Notes under the pieces: model-generated
The model's database searches: none
Told to the model about the DNA's origin: nothing
What the model saw: only the letters and a program-made list of their open reading frames with translations
Program-made: the position numbers and the translations under genes
Shown: piece by piece, positions 43,289 to 51,901 of the stretch
Position numbering within the stretch: the first letter of the stretch is position 1
Layout: each line of letters begins with the position of its first letter
From: Mesorhizobium_G sp050247155
GTDB lineage: Bacteria > Pseudomonadota > Alphaproteobacteria > Rhizobiales > Rhizobiaceae
NCBI GenBank assembly: GCA_050247155.1
Contig: JBFWUS010000016.1
Coordinates: 13,232-77,231, forward strand
Length of the DNA: 64,000 nt
Reading direction: 5' to 3'

Positions 43289-44173
43289 TCAGCTCTCTTC
43301 CGGCTTGCTCCATCCGCCAGAAACCAGCCGAAGCGCGAGATAGGCGGCGAACGGGATCGACGGATAGATGAACCAGATCTCCGACAAGCCACTCGTCAGC
43401 AGGTTGATCGTCGCGAACAGCGCGATCATTCCGACGGGTATGCGGATCGAGCGCGGCTGGCGCAAATACCAGCGGCGGGCCGAGTGCGCCCTGGCGATGA
43501 GCCCGTCGACGAAGCCGCGCCGGCGCGTTGGCGCCGACGACCGGCCGGGTGGCGGCGCAGTCGTTTGCATGGGTGAGGGGGCAATAGGATCTGGCCTGAA
43601 AGCGACCGGGTCCAACAGTTCGGCGGTCGCGGTCGGCTCATTACGATCGGGCATTCGAACGCGATAGCCGGCGATCGGCTGCTCCTGCCCCTTGACCTTC
43701 TGCTCGCCTGCGAAGTCGTAGGCGAAGCTGAGCTGCTTATGGGTCAGGTTGTAAACCGTCTCCGAAACCATGATGCCACCGGCATCGGCGAGCGATTGCA
43801 GCCGCGACGCGACGTTCACGCCATCGCCGTAAAGGTCGGAGCCGTCTTCCATAACATCGCCGAGATTGATGCCGATGCGGAACCACATCTGACGGCCGTC
43901 CGGCAAGTCGCGATTCTCAGCGCCGAGCGCATCCTGGATCTCGACACCGCAGCGCACGGCTTCGACGACCGAAGGAAACTCCGCGATGACGGCATCGCCC
44001 CAGGTGTTCACCTTGCGGCCTTCATGGCGCTCGAACAGCTCGGCCATGATCGCGCGATAGCGCCGCAGCCGCTCCAGCGTGTCTGCCTCGTCGGCGCCCA
44101 TCAACGCGGAATAGCCCTGCACGTCGGCGCACAGAATCGTCGTCAGTTTGCGCTTTACCTTGGCAGTGGTCAT
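43289..44173 (-). CDS. Class III adenylate/guanylate cyclase-domain protein
   Basis: A 294-aa nucleotidyl cyclase. The catalytic domain (about residues 8-165) has the first metal Asp in ILCADVQGYSAL, the second in NTWGDAVIAEF, and the GINLGDV, LYGDGVNVASRL and adenine/ribose-site segments. A Pro-rich linker and a C-terminal membrane part with two helices (VGMIALFATINLLTSGL, IYPSIPFAAYLALRLVS) follow. Start 44173 (MTTAKVKRK) is preferred to ATG 44233. Rhizobia carry many such cyclases; the trigger is unknown. Confidence 0.88.
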   Translation of the reverse strand: MTTAKVKRKLTTILCADVQGYSALMGADEADTLERLRRYRAIMAELFERHEGRKVNTWGDAVIAEFPSVVEAVRCGVEIQDALGAENRDLPDGRQMWFRIGINLGDVMEDGSDLYGDGVNVASRLQSLADAGGIMVSETVYNLTHKQLSFAYDFAGEQKVKGQEQPIAGYRVRMPDRNEPTATAELLDPVAFRPDPIAPSPMQTTAPPPGRSSAPTRRRGFVDGLIARAHSARRWYLRQPRSIRIPVGMIALFATINLLTSGLSEIWFIYPSIPFAAYLALRLVSGGWSKPEES

Positions 44174-44474
44174 GGGACGGCGGCCCGAGCTTTCGATCTG
44201 GTCATGCAAAGTATGGGGGCGGACGGCGTGCATCGCAATGTCTGGCTCAAAAAGAAGCTGAAATCAGGGTGAAAGAACATCAATCCCGATCAACGGCGCA
44301 TGGCTCTTTGGCGGGTGAGGCATGACAAGAACATAACATGAACAAAGGCGCTGAGGCAAGGCGATCGGCCGGACTGTGGTGAGAAAAGATGTCTTATGGT
44401 TAGCCCGCTAGTGCGATTGGGCCAAGGCGCCGAAGTGCTGACTCGGTCGTGGTCGCATGGTAGGGCGGGACTGA
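44174..44474. other. Intergenic region, cyclase to azlC
   Basis: This 301-bp divergent gap holds promoters for both genes but no convincing conserved motif, RNA structure or small gene was found. Confidence 0.5.
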
Positions 44475-45218
44475 ATGTCAGTCCCCTCCGACCAGCTCGA
44501 ATCTGATTCCGTACCGCGCCGCGTCTGGTTCTGGCTCGGCGTGAGGGCTGCCTTCTCGATCCCCGGCCTGATCCTCTCAAGCGCCTTCATCGGGTTTGCC
44601 GGTCTTGCCAAGGCTGCTGGCCTGACGCTTTGGCAAACCGTGTTCATGGTTGGCGCTGTCTGGGCGTTGCCTGCCAAGGTCGTGCTCATTGGAGCAATCC
44701 TGTCGGGGAGTTCCGTACTGGCCGCTGCGTTTGCCGTCGCACTGTCGTCGATCCGCCTGATGCCGATGGTAGTCGCGCTGGTGCCGGAAATGCGTGGTCC
44801 GAAGACGGCGCGCTGGGTGTTCTACGTGCTGTCGCATTTCGTTGCCGTCACGTCATGGGTGCTCGCGATGGACCAGTTGCGGCATCTGCCGCGCGAGGTG
44901 CGCACCACCTACTACGCCGGTCTCGGCGGCACGTTGGTGCTGGCCAACATGATCCTCACCGGCGTCGTGTTCCTGCTGGCCGACACCTTCCCGCCGACGG
45001 TGATGGCGGGCCTATTGTTGCTGACGCCGATCTATTTCCTGACGTCGCTCTGGGGTTCGGCGCGCGAGCGGGCAGGGCATGTCGCGATGGTGCTGGGCAT
45101 GGCGCTGGGGCCGCTGGTCCATCTTTTCGCGCCGGGTTTCGACCTGTTGATAGCCGGTCTGATAGGCGGCATCGGCGCCTATCTGATCCACCGCCACACC
45201 GCGCGGAGCACGGCGTGA
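44475..45218 (+). CDS. azlC: AzlC-family amino-acid exporter, large subunit
   Basis: Multi-helix subunit (247 aa, about seven or eight helices) of the AzlCD exporter, known for branched-chain amino acids or their analogues. The family core SIPGLILSSAFIGFAGLAKAAGL and ALSSIRLMPMVVAL is visible, as is a final GGIGAYLIHRH. The stop overlaps the azlD GTG start by GTGA. GGCGGGA precedes ATG 44475. Confidence 0.9.
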   Translation: MSVPSDQLESDSVPRRVWFWLGVRAAFSIPGLILSSAFIGFAGLAKAAGLTLWQTVFMVGAVWALPAKVVLIGAILSGSSVLAAAFAVALSSIRLMPMVVALVPEMRGPKTARWVFYVLSHFVAVTSWVLAMDQLRHLPREVRTTYYAGLGGTLVLANMILTGVVFLLADTFPPTVMAGLLLLTPIYFLTSLWGSARERAGHVAMVLGMALGPLVHLFAPGFDLLIAGLIGGIGAYLIHRHTARSTA

Positions 45219-45562
45219 CTTTCACCGCGATCGACACATGGTGGTGGCCCTATCTGTTCATTCTCATCGCGGGATGGCTGGCCACCGACATGTGGCGCTA
45301 TCTCGGGGTCTACTTCGGTGGCCGGATTTCGGAGGATTCTGAAATTCTGGTCCTGGTCAGATGCATCGCGACCGCGCTGGTTGCAGCCGTTATCGGCAAT
45401 CTTATTGTCTTTCCGAGCGGCGCGCTGGCGGAAGTGCCACTGTTGTTGCGCGTCGCGGCGGCAGGAGCAGGCTTTGCCGCCTATCTGACCATTCGCCGCA
45501 GTGTGCTGACCGGCATTGTGGTGGCCGAAGCCGTGCTTATTGGCGGACTGGTGCTAGCCTAA
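45215..45562 (+). CDS. azlD: AzlD-family amino-acid exporter, small subunit
   Basis: Small partner (115 aa, about four helices) of AzlC. It starts at GTG 45215, overlapping the azlC stop by GTGA, and reads VTFTAIDTWWWPYLFILIAGWLATDMWRYLG. Helices near CIATALVAAVIGNLIV and LLLRVAAAGAGFAAYLTIRRS follow. The 4-nt overlap couples translation of both subunits. Its last 9 nt overlap the convergent HIT gene. Confidence 0.9.
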   Translation: MTFTAIDTWWWPYLFILIAGWLATDMWRYLGVYFGGRISEDSEILVLVRCIATALVAAVIGNLIVFPSGALAEVPLLLRVAAAGAGFAAYLTIRRSVLTGIVVAEAVLIGGLVLA

Positions 45563-45976
45563 GGCTGCCTTGATCTTCTCGGCATTCGCCGCCAACACCT
45601 CCGGCTTTTCCATTGGCCCACCGGGCGGCTTCAATGCGACGCCTTCCTTGCGCGGGATGACATGCACGTGCAGGTGAAACACGACCTGACCGCCTGCATG
45701 CTCGTTGAACTGCTGGACGGTGACACCGTCCGCATCGAAGGCTTTTTTCACCGCTCGCGCCAGCTTCTGCGCGGTGCGCGCGACCGCAGACAGGCTGTCC
45801 GGCTCGACATCCAGAATGTTGCGGGCCGCCTTCTTCGGGATCACCAAACAGTGGCCCGGCCCGCGCGGCATGATGTCCATGAAGGCAAACGTGTCGTCGT
45901 CTTCGTAAAGCTTGTGGCATGGCATTTCGCCGCGCAGGATCTTGGCGAAGACGTTATTGGGATCGTATTGCGGCAT
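45554..45976 (-). CDS. HIT-family nucleotide hydrolase
   Basis: HINT-type protein of 140 aa. The histidine triad HLHVHVIPR is intact, with the upstream HCLVIPKKAARNI strand and a QQFNEHAGGQVVFHL segment. Such enzymes cleave AMP-linked or NMP-linked substrates, for example adenosine phosphoramidates. Start MPQYDPNNVF (45976) is preferred over ATG 45994. Divergent from the SMR gene. Confidence 0.92.
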   Translation of the reverse strand: MPQYDPNNVFAKILRGEMPCHKLYEDDDTFAFMDIMPRGPGHCLVIPKKAARNILDVEPDSLSAVARTAQKLARAVKKAFDADGVTVQQFNEHAGGQVVFHLHVHVIPRKEGVALKPPGGPMEKPEVLAANAEKIKAALG

Positions 45977-46046
45977 CTGCCCCTCTATGAGCACTTCTCA
46001 GAACCACTCTTTTGATCGTGACGCAGTCAGTCAACAAGGAAATCGC

Positions 46047-46382
46047 GTGAGCCCGACCTGGATCGTTCTTGCTGTCGCCATCGCCTTCGAGGTGGTCGCG
46101 ACCAGTGCACTCAAGGAAACGCAGGGATTCACGCGGCTCGTGCCCTCACTGATCGCGATTATCGGCTACGGCCTGGCCTTCTATTTTCTGTCGTTGACGC
46201 TGAAGGTGCTGCCAGTCGGCGTGATGTACGCGATCTGGTCAGGCGCAGGCATCGTTCTCGTCGCTATCATCGGCTGGCTGCTGTTTCGGCAGTCGCTCGA
46301 TGTTCCGGCGCTGATCGGCATCGTTCTGATTCTGGCCGGCGTGCTGATCATCAATCTGTTTTCGCAGACGGTGTCGCACTGA
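46047..46382 (+). CDS. Small multidrug resistance (SMR) family transporter
   Basis: Four-helix exporter of 111 aa. The substrate/proton Glu15 lies in VAIAFEVVATSALK (the EmrE Glu14 equivalent), followed by FTRLVPSLIAIIGYGLAFYFLSLTLKVLP and GVMYAIWSGAGIVLVAIIGW. Start GTG 46047 with AAGGAA upstream is preferred to ATG 45987, because homologues start here. Probable role: quaternary cation or guanidinium-like efflux. It overlaps the 3' end of the FemAB-like gene by 32 bp. Confidence 0.92.
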   Translation: MSPTWIVLAVAIAFEVVATSALKETQGFTRLVPSLIAIIGYGLAFYFLSLTLKVLPVGVMYAIWSGAGIVLVAIIGWLLFRQSLDVPALIGIVLILAGVLIINLFSQTVSH

Positions 46383-47595
46383 CCGGCGATTCGCCGTGCC
46401 GGAACGGCAGGTGGTCCTCGAAATATTCGGACGTATGCGCCACCTCGCGGCGCTCGCGCTCAAGATAGTCGGCGACCGCACGGTGCAGGCCCACGTGGGC
46501 GATGTAGTGCGCCGAATGGGTCGTGACGGGGCGGTAGCCGCGGGCGAGCTTATGCTCGCCCTGTGCGCCAGCCTCGACAACCCTCAGCTTTCGGGCAATC
46601 GCGAAGTCGATAGCCTGATGGTAGCAGACTTCGAAATGCAGGAAGGGGTGATCCTCGATGCAGCCCCAGTTGCGGCCGTAGAGCGCGTCTGAGCCGATGA
46701 AATTGATCGCGCCGGCGATATAGCGCCCACCGCGTTTGGCCATGACGAGCAGGATGTCGCCAGCCATGCGCTCGCCGATCAGCGAGAAGAAGCGGCGGTT
46801 GAGATAGGGCCGGCCCCATTTGCGCGAGCCGGTGTCCATGTAGAAGGCGAAAAAATCGTCCCAAGCTTCTTCGGTGATGTCCTTGCCGGTCAACCAATCG
46901 ATGGTGATGCCGGAGGCAAGGGCTTCGCGTCGCTCCTTCTTCAAGGCCTTCCGCTTGCGCGAGGCGAGCGTAGCGAGAAAGTCGTCGTAGTTCGCATAGG
47001 CTTCGTTGAAGAAGTGGAACTGCTGGTCGATGCGGGGCAGATAGCCTGCGGCGGCCAGGGCATCGGAATCGTCCTGCATGGCGAAGGTTACATGGGCGGA
47101 CGAAACGCCGAGCCGGTCGGTCACTTGCCGCAGCCCGGTCGCCAGTCCTGAACGGGCCACCGCGGGGTCGACGCCTTTCGCCACGAGCAGTCTCGGCCCA
47201 GTCACCGGGGTAAAAGGCACTGAGGCTTGCAGCTTCGGATAATAGCGTCCGCCGGCGCGCTCAAAGGCATCGGCCCAGCCATGGTCGAAGACATATTCGC
47301 CCTGACTGTGGGACTTCAGATAGCAAGGCAGCGCGCCGAGCAGTGTTCCCAAGCCGTCCTCAAGGCGCAGGTGATAACCCTGCCAGCCGCTGCGGCTGAC
47401 AGCGCAACCGGACTCTTCAAGCGATGTCAGAAAGTCGTAGGAAATGAACGGGTTGTAGGCGGTATCATACTCAGTTTGCGAAGTTCCGATCAGCGAATTC
47501 CATTCATCCCGCGTAAACGCCCCGACCGATGCGGCAACCCGCACCGACAGGTCTGATTGTCTGCCGTCGCCGCGTTGTGCCGCCGGGTCGCTCAT
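46351..47595 (-). CDS. FemAB-like peptidoglycan/GNAT-fold protein (PF04339 type)
   Basis: A 414-aa protein of the FemAB_like family. Recognised by PFISYDFLTSLEESG, YVFDHGWADAFERAGG, RKRKALKKERREAL and the AGAQGEHKLARGYRPV segment. The family is annotated as peptidoglycan biosynthesis or acyltransferase, but the activity is not established. Third gene of RidA-GDPD-FemAB_like (46 bp after GDPD). The segment GDILLVMAKRGGRYIAGAINF is the GNAT-like core. Confidence 0.87.
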   Translation of the reverse strand: MSDPAAQRGDGRQSDLSVRVAASVGAFTRDEWNSLIGTSQTEYDTAYNPFISYDFLTSLEESGCAVSRSGWQGYHLRLEDGLGTLLGALPCYLKSHSQGEYVFDHGWADAFERAGGRYYPKLQASVPFTPVTGPRLLVAKGVDPAVARSGLATGLRQVTDRLGVSSAHVTFAMQDDSDALAAAGYLPRIDQQFHFFNEAYANYDDFLATLASRKRKALKKERREALASGITIDWLTGKDITEEAWDDFFAFYMDTGSRKWGRPYLNRRFFSLIGERMAGDILLVMAKRGGRYIAGAINFIGSDALYGRNWGCIEDHPFLHFEVCYHQAIDFAIARKLRVVEAGAQGEHKLARGYRPVTTHSAHYIAHVGLHRAVADYLERERREVAHTSEYFEDHLPFRHGESPVSATPSAKTD

Positions 47596-47641
47596 GTCTC
47601 ATTAACTGGCATTCGCACCTGCGAAGTGCAAGGAGCGGCGG

Positions 47642-48373
47642 TCAGGCCACCGCCAAGTCTTCCGGGCGAATGCCTTCGAACGTCATCTGGTCGCCATATT
47701 GAAAAGTCGCATGCACCGCGGCCTCGTCGCGCACGGTCCAGGTGATCACCGGCATCTTGAGCCGCTCCCGCACATAGCTGACGAACGGGTTCGGCATGTG
47801 TGCCAGACAATAGGAGACAAAATGGATGCCGTGGCCGAGCATCGAAAAATGTGCCTCAAAATCCTTGGTCGTAGTGCCAAGCGCGGTGAGGCCTGCCGGA
47901 ATGCCAGGCGCGGCCGTCGGAAACTGCCTGATGATCCAGTGATCAAACGACATGATCGCCACCGGACCTGAATATGTTTTCAGGGTCGCGGCTACGGCTT
48001 CGACAAGGCCCTCGTCATGGCCGGGTATGCCTTTGATTTCGATGACGATCGGCACCTTGCCGTCGACCGCGTCAAGCATTTCGGTCAGCATCGGCGCGTG
48101 GTCCTTGGTTCCGCCGATGCGTAGCGCCCGCATTTCTTCCGCCGTGCGCTGCCAGATTAAACCGTCGGCGCCAGTGAGCCGCGACAGCGTGTTGTCGTGG
48201 AAAACCACGACTTGGTGATCGGCCGTCAGATGCACATCGCATTCGATGGCGTAGCCGTTGGTTCTGGCGCGCTTGAAGGCGGAGAGCGTGTTCTCCCAGA
48301 CATCTCGGTTCATGTCGTGCAGGCCGCGATGGGCGATCGGCCGTTCGGTCAGCCAGGCAAGATCCTTCTTCAT
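47642..48373 (-). CDS. Cytoplasmic glycerophosphodiester phosphodiesterase
   Basis: UgpQ-like GDPD of 243 aa. Catalytic motif IAHRGLHD...WENTLSAF, then AIECDVHLTADHQVVVFHDNTLSRLTG with the E-x-D and second His. It ends with the VRDEAAVHATFQYGDQMTFEG region. Hydrolyses glycerophosphodiesters. Second gene of the RidA-GDPD-FemAB-like operon, 3 bp after ridA. No signal peptide, unlike the secreted paralogue at 13089. Confidence 0.92.
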   Translation of the reverse strand: MKKDLAWLTERPIAHRGLHDMNRDVWENTLSAFKRARTNGYAIECDVHLTADHQVVVFHDNTLSRLTGADGLIWQRTAEEMRALRIGGTKDHAPMLTEMLDAVDGKVPIVIEIKGIPGHDEGLVEAVAATLKTYSGPVAIMSFDHWIIRQFPTAAPGIPAGLTALGTTTKDFEAHFSMLGHGIHFVSYCLAHMPNPFVSYVRERLKMPVITWTVRDEAAVHATFQYGDQMTFEGIRPEDLAVA

Positions 48374-48376
48374 GTC

Positions 48377-48838
48377 TCAGACTTCGATGATGGCTTCGAT
48401 TTCCACCGCCGCATTGAGCGGCAGGGAGGCGACGCCGACAGCGGAGCGCGCGTGCTTGCCGCGTTCGCCGATCGCTTCGACCAGGAAGTCGGAGGCGCCG
48501 TTGGCCACCAGATGCTGTTCAATGAAGGTGGGATCGGAGGCCACGAAGACGGTGATCTTCACCACGCGCTTGATCTTTTCCAGGTCACCGAGCGCTGCCT
48601 TGGCCTGGGCCAGGATGTTGATGGCGCAGGCCTTTGCAGCTTCCCTGCCGGCTGCGACATCGGCGTCGCGGCCGAGCAGACCGGTGACGAGGAGCTTGCC
48701 GTCCTTGAGCGGCAACTGGCCGGACGTCAGCAAGAGGTTGCCGGTGGTCATGAAAGGCACGTAGTTGGCGGCGGGTGCGGCCGCAGCCGGCAAAGTAACG
48801 CCCAGGTTTGCCAGCCGGCCCTCGATCGTATCGTTCAT
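48377..48838 (-). CDS. RidA family protein
   Basis: Reactive intermediate deaminase family, 153 aa; RidA proteins hydrolyse enamines/imines from amino-acid enzymes. It carries TSGQLPLKDGKLL, AINILAQAKAALGDL and the conserved ending GKHARSAVGVASLPLNAAVEIEAI. The substrate Arg in HARSAVGV is present. ATG 48838 has AGAGGA upstream. First gene of the GDPD/FemAB-like operon. Confidence 0.92.
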   Translation of the reverse strand: MNDTIEGRLANLGVTLPAAAAPAANYVPFMTTGNLLLTSGQLPLKDGKLLVTGLLGRDADVAAGREAAKACAINILAQAKAALGDLEKIKRVVKITVFVASDPTFIEQHLVANGASDFLVEAIGERGKHARSAVGVASLPLNAAVEIEAIIEV

Positions 48839-48968
48839 CACTATCCTCTGTTGCGTTTCGGTCATTTCGGGTGGCGGGGAAACTGCTATGTTTGCCTCGC
48901 TTACGCCACGACTTTTTCTATGGTGAAGCGTGATTTCGACGTCTGACCTGACGGAGTGCTTGTTGTCG

Positions 48969-49778
48969 ATGCGCCTTTTGAGCTTTGTCGTTGCCCCAGC
49001 AGCCTTTATGGCCGCATTACCGGTAGCTGCGTCGCCGGCGCTCGCGCCGCACCGGGCGGTGTATGACCTCGTGTTGGACAAGGCAACGGACCAATCCGGC
49101 ATCACGCAGCTTGCGGGACGCATGGTCTACGAATTCAACGGCTCGGCCTGCGAAGGCTATACGACCACCTTTCGTTTCGTGACCAAGATCGACACCAGCG
49201 AACAGTCGCGCGTCACCGACCAACAGACGTCGACCTTTGAGGATGGCGCCGGCAAGACCTTCAGCTTCGTGACGAAATCCTTCGTCGACCAGTCGCTTGA
49301 CAAGGAAGTGAAGGGCACGGCGACGGTCGAAGACGAAGGCTTGAAGGTCAGCATCGAGAAACCGCAGACCGAGAGCGTCGAACTCGGCAAGACGCAGTTC
49401 CCGACCCAACACCTGATCGAATTGATCGATAAGGCGGAAAAGGGCGAGACTTTCTATGAAACCAATCTGTTCGACGGGTCGGAGGATGCAGACAAGGTGA
49501 TGACGACCACCGTCATCGTCGGCAAGCCGGCAAGTGCGCCGGCCGACGATCCCGAGCGCGGCGCCTTGGCGAAGTTTGCGACTGACAAGGTCTGGCCCGT
49601 AGACATCGCTTATTTCGATATGAGCGGCGATGGTGAGGAAACGCCGCAATACCGGATCAGCTTCAAGCTGCACCAGAACGGCGTGACCCGTGATCTCACC
49701 ATGGACTACAACGAATTTTCGATGAAAGGTAAGCTCGTCAACCTGACGATGCTGCCCGCTGCGGCCTGCAAACAATAG
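48969..49778 (+). CDS. eipB: EipB (DUF1849) periplasmic envelope-integrity protein
   Basis: Beta-spiral periplasmic protein of 269 aa. In Brucella, EipB maintains envelope integrity and virulence. Signal peptide to about residue 22; ALAPHRAVYDLVLDKAT starts the mature protein. Cys61 (GSACEGY) and Cys267 (AACKQ) match the conserved disulfide at the two ends of the Brucella protein. ATG 48969 is used; GGAG is better spaced for TTG 48963, so the start may be two codons earlier. Confidence 0.92.
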   Translation: MRLLSFVVAPAAFMAALPVAASPALAPHRAVYDLVLDKATDQSGITQLAGRMVYEFNGSACEGYTTTFRFVTKIDTSEQSRVTDQQTSTFEDGAGKTFSFVTKSFVDQSLDKEVKGTATVEDEGLKVSIEKPQTESVELGKTQFPTQHLIELIDKAEKGETFYETNLFDGSEDADKVMTTTVIVGKPASAPADDPERGALAKFATDKVWPVDIAYFDMSGDGEETPQYRISFKLHQNGVTRDLTMDYNEFSMKGKLVNLTMLPAAACKQ

Positions 49779-49785
49779 CAATCCC

Positions 49786-50052
49786 GTGGCAGTTTATGTC
49801 GATGCCGCGATCTGGCCGCACGCCGGTCGGCTTTGGTGTCATGTGCTCGCGGACGACATCGTCGAGCTGCACCGCTTCGCGTTCCATCTCGGTGTAAAGC
49901 GCAGTTGCTACCAGGGCCCGCCTCGAACGACGAAGCCCCACTACGACATAACGGCGTTCGAACGGGATCGCGCGATAAGACTTGGCGCCATTGCCTGCAG
50001 CCGCGCGGAGATTGTCGCGGTTCTTCGTCGTGTGCGTGCATCCGGAAAATAG
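49786..50052 (+). CDS. DUF4031 family protein
   Basis: An 88-aa protein starting with GTG 49786, 7 bp after eipB. It has the DUF4031 pattern: VYVDAAIWPHAGRLWCHVLAD, DIVELHRFAFHLGVKR, HYDITAFERDRAIRLGAIACS. Function unknown. It may be in the same transcript as eipB. The 107-bp gap to the amine dehydrogenase genes is A+T-rich and should hold their promoter. Confidence 0.85.
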   Translation: MAVYVDAAIWPHAGRLWCHVLADDIVELHRFAFHLGVKRSCYQGPPRTTKPHYDITAFERDRAIRLGAIACSRAEIVAVLRRVRASGK

Positions 50053-50159
50053 TGCAATTTTTGATTGTATAGTGCCCTAAAAAAGCTTGGCGTGACGATT
50101 GGACAGCTATTTTTCGGCATGCTAGCGTCCTGCCAGCACAAGTCTTGGGAGGGATGACG

Positions 50160-51308
50160 ATGCGATCGACTTTCCTTGCGTTTTCGGCCACGATCGGCCT
50201 GTTGGCCGCCCCGGCTCTGGCACAAGAAGAAATCCAGCCCGAAACGATCACCAATGTCAGCATCCCGGCTGGCACCGAGATGCTGTTCTCGGTCGATCTG
50301 GCGCTCAACAATGTTGTCGACGGCCGCCTCTGGGTAATGGACGCCAAGACGTTGAAATTGCTCGGCATCATCCCGACGGCCAGCCTCGGCATGGTGCATG
50401 CGCCGGATGGCGGCGGCGATATCTATGTGGCGACGACGCACCTTTCGCGCACGACGCGCGGTACCCGCACCGACTTTGTCGAGGTGTATTCAGGCGCCGA
50501 CCTGACTTTTAAGGAAGAAATCCCGATCTCGATAAATCGCGCGCAGGCGCTGAACTACCGCTCGCTGCTCCAATCGTCGTCCGACAAGAAATATTTGTTC
50601 ATCCAGAACGCGACGCCGGCAACCTCCGTGTCGATCGTCGATCTGGAAGCCAAGAAGCAGATCGGCGAAATCCCGAACCCGGGTTGCTACGGCATCTTCC
50701 CGTCGTTCAAGACGGCCAATCGTTTCGCCACGACCTGCGGCGACGGCACTTTCGGCACGGTCGACGTGAAGCCCGATGGCGCCGGCGAGATGAAGGCTTC
50801 AGGGCCGATCTTCGACGCGGATGCTGATGCGCTGTTTTCCGGCGCGTTCAAATGGGGCGAGAAATGGGTCTTCGCTTCCTATGGCGGCAATCTCTACGTC
50901 GTCGATGTCGAGGGCGATACTGCGACGCTTTCAGAAAAAATTCCGGTCAGCGCAGGCATTGAGGGCAATTGGCGGCCTGGTGGCTATCAACCCTTCACAG
51001 TGCACGCGGCAAGCGGCATCGCCTACCTCGCCATGCATTCCAATGGCGCGGAAGGCAGCCACAAGAACCCTGCCGAAGAGTTCTGGGCATTCGATATGAA
51101 GGAGAAGAAACTGCTGGGCCGCGTGCCGGCGGTGCCGTCGATCGCGATGACGGTCAGCCAGGGCGACAAGCCGGTGCTGTTTGCGCTCGATGCGCTGAAG
51201 GCGGAAGTCGTGCGCTATGAGGTTTCGGCCGCGGGCCAGCCTTTTGCGCTGACGGTGGCCGGCACGGCGCCGAGCGGCCAACTGGCTGACCAGATCGAAG
51301 TGCGCTGA
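50160..51308 (+). CDS. aauB: Aromatic amine dehydrogenase large (heavy) subunit
   Basis: Periplasmic heavy chain of a TTQ amine dehydrogenase, 382 aa. Signal peptide MRSTFLAFSATIGLLAAPALA, then a seven-bladed propeller. Segments such as FIQNATPATSVSIVDLEA, FATTCGDGTFG and NWRPGGYQPF..HAASG..Y.AMHSNG.EGSHKNPA follow the aromatic amine dehydrogenase (AauB) pattern more closely than MauB (recalled comparison). Start 50160 is set by GGGAGGG; TTG 50145 and ATG 50154 are too close to it. First gene of aauBEDA. MauB is the alternative name. Confidence 0.93.
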   Translation: MRSTFLAFSATIGLLAAPALAQEEIQPETITNVSIPAGTEMLFSVDLALNNVVDGRLWVMDAKTLKLLGIIPTASLGMVHAPDGGGDIYVATTHLSRTTRGTRTDFVEVYSGADLTFKEEIPISINRAQALNYRSLLQSSSDKKYLFIQNATPATSVSIVDLEAKKQIGEIPNPGCYGIFPSFKTANRFATTCGDGTFGTVDVKPDGAGEMKASGPIFDADADALFSGAFKWGEKWVFASYGGNLYVVDVEGDTATLSEKIPVSAGIEGNWRPGGYQPFTVHAASGIAYLAMHSNGAEGSHKNPAEEFWAFDMKEKKLLGRVPAVPSIAMTVSQGDKPVLFALDALKAEVVRYEVSAAGQPFALTVAGTAPSGQLADQIEVR

Positions 51309-51313
51309 CAGCC

Positions 51314-51901
51314 ATGGCGGCTCTCCATCCAGTTTTTGTGATTGTCGCGGCTGGCACGCTGGTGTGCCTGTTTGCCCGCGCACTGGCGCACAAGGTCTCG
51401 GATTTCGCCTGGTTCTCAGCCATTCTGGACGCCTACAAGCTGCTGCCGCCAGGTTTGGCGCAGCCGGCTGCCTATGGATTGGCTGCCGCCGAAGCGCTGG
51501 TAGTCGCCGGGCTGATCGTACCAGTCACGCGTCCGATCGCAGCGATGCTGGGGCTTGCGCTCCTCGCGCTCTACGGCGCGGCGATAGCCATCAACCTGCT
51601 GCGCGGCAACAGGCGGATCGATTGCGGCTGCGGCGGTGCGGGGCAGGGGCTGTCCTGGTTCCTCGTTGGCCGCAACGTGCTGCTGATCGGGCTTGCGGTC
51701 GTGGCGGCGGCGACACCGCTGCCGGCCGAACTCGGCCTGTTTGCCTGGATCAGCGCGATTTGCGGCATTGCGGCGCTGATGCTGGTGATCGCCGGCGCCG
51801 AGCAGCTCAACGACAACTGGTCGTATCTCGCCGCGGCGGATGATCAAAGCTACGTGCTGCATCATCCCCATGTGCACGACCATGGCGAGGAGCATCATTA
51901 A
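51314..51901 (+). CDS. aauE: MauE/AauE-like membrane maturation protein
   Basis: Inner-membrane protein of 195 aa with about four to five helices, in the MauE/DoxX redox-associated family; needed for folding and disulfide formation of the small subunit. Catalytic-looking Cys pair C104-x-C106 in RIDCGCGG lies between helices. Unusual feature: a His-rich C-terminal tail (seven His in the last 13 residues) that could bind metal. It ends in TAA overlapping the aauD ATG by 1 nt. Confidence 0.92.
   Translation: MAALHPVFVIVAAGTLVCLFARALAHKVSDFAWFSAILDAYKLLPPGLAQPAAYGLAAAEALVVAGLIVPVTRPIAAMLGLALLALYGAAIAINLLRGNRRIDCGCGGAGQGLSWFLVGRNVLLIGLAVVAAATPLPAELGLFAWISAICGIAALMLVIAGAEQLNDNWSYLAAADDQSYVLHHPHVHDHGEEHH

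Noticed and set aside
44630..45562. Single 310-codon frame covering azlC and azlD
   Set aside because: Its first part is out of frame with azlC; only the end (from GTG 45215) is the real azlD.
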